Shown here piece after piece: positions 5,573 to 5,831 of a stretch of 5,831 nucleotides of DNA (within the stretch, counting starts at the first letter, position 1; the number at the start of each line of letters is the position of its first letter). The notes under the pieces are model-generated. The model ran no database searches, was not told where the DNA came from, and worked only from the letters and a program-made list of their open reading frames with translations. The stretch lies in assembly GCA_002686115.1 (NCBI GenBank), contig NZAF01000060.1, positions 14,167 through 19,997 on the forward strand, given 5' to 3'. This stretch comes from Halobacteriovorax sp. Its GTDB lineage: Bacteria; Bdellovibrionota; Bacteriovoracia; Bacteriovoracales; Bacteriovoracaceae. Position numbers and translations under genes: made by a program.

Positions 5573-5601
5573 TATTTCCGAATAGTTAGCTTCTGTATAA
5601 T
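5573..5601 (+). promoter_or_regulatory. Promoter of the secreted-protein gene
   Basis: A perfect TATAAT -10 lies at 5596-5601, directly preceded by TG. The -35 at the 17-bp distance (TATTTC) is poor. The predicted start is near 5608, leaving a leader of about 36 nt that holds the GGGGG ribosome site of the next gene. The rest of 5480-5643 shows only short AT-rich hairpins (such as GTCTA 5515-5519 with TAGAC 5525-5529) without a U-run. Confidence 0.55.
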
Positions 5602-5643
5602 TGGCATACCTATTGCTTCAAATATCCCTGAAGGGGGATGATT

Positions 5644-5831
5644 ATGAAAACATCACTATTATTAATCGTTTTAACATTAGGTCTTATGTCTATGAGTGCA
5701 AAAGCTCTTGAACTCGAGTGTAGTACACCTAGAAAGAATATCACACTAAAGCTTAAAGATAATAAGCTTAAGCTAGATGGTAGATTTCCTGCAGAAACGA
5801 TGGTTCAGAGGTCTAAGTTTAAAGGAGATGG
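5644..5831 (+). CDS. Secreted protein of unknown function, 5' part (cut by window edge)
   Basis: Only the first 62 residues are visible. A classical Sec signal peptide (MKTSLLLIVLTLGLMSMSAKA) ends with an A-K-A signal peptidase I site, so the mature chain probably starts LELECSTP and is periplasmic or exported. No lipobox Cys is present; the first Cys (residue 26) is in the mature part. A T-L-K-L-K-D-N-K-L-K-L pattern suggests beta strands. ATG 5644 is preceded by AAGGGGG with 6-nt spacing; an in-frame ATG at 5638 directly abuts that site and is less likely. It has its own promoter and is probably separate from the HPt operon. Too little is visible to name a family. Confidence 0.75.
   Translation, partial: MKTSLLLIVLTLGLMSMSAKALELECSTPRKNITLKLKDNKLKLDGRFPAETMVQRSKFKGD

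Noticed and set aside
1..5831. CRISPR arrays, insertion sequences, tRNA or rRNA genes, attachment sites
   Set aside because: No regularly spaced long repeats, no transposase-like protein, no terminal inverted repeats and no tRNA/rRNA sequence signatures were seen by eye on either strand.

Overview
The window is AT-rich and compactly coded, with genes on both strands. It carries a FadD-type acyl-CoA ligase, a DUF5522 Cys-rich protein, a phosphorelay cluster, lipoprotein and secreted-protein signals, and TTG or Shine-Dalgarno-poor starts. This suits a Gram-negative, AT-rich member of the Bdellovibrionota/Bacteriovoracales type. That assignment is inference from protein flavour and base composition; there is no rRNA or other marker in the window.

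Left part (1-968): the 3' end of a gene for an FMN-binding-domain-like protein with a full ApbE flavinylation motif enters from the left edge. It runs tail-to-tail, with an 8-nt overlap, into a small two-helix membrane protein resembling DUF3592. A strong intrinsic terminator (about 935-965) separates that gene from the next one on the same strand.

Middle (969-3117): fadD (long-chain fatty acid-CoA ligase) is on the minus strand. Its true start is 2630 rather than the longest-frame start, and it has a good sigma-70 promoter (2669-2697). Divergent from it is a small DUF5522 protein (2860-3117). The gap between them holds hairpins and an intrinsic terminator on the + strand, ending just 22 nt before the DUF5522 start. 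No gene in the window accounts for that terminator.

Right-centre (3114-5479): this looks like one signalling unit. A complete OmpR/PhoB-type response regulator (minus strand, TTG start) is divergent from a three-gene operon: a 332-residue lipoprotein of unknown function, a 96-residue helical protein that looks like a degenerate HPt domain, and a canonical single-domain HPt protein (His47). No histidine kinase is present. The divergent intergenic region carries three direct repeats of TTACY at exactly 11-bp period (3821-3853), the geometry expected for an OmpR/PhoB-family operator. They overlap the regulator's own predicted -10 and lie upstream of the lipoprotein start. The simplest reading is that the regulator controls itself and the operon, and that the HPt protein feeds or drains its phosphoryl group.

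Right edge (5480-5831): a short intergenic region with a perfect TATAAT -10 is followed by the 5' end of a gene for a secreted protein with a clear signal peptide, cut by the window edge.
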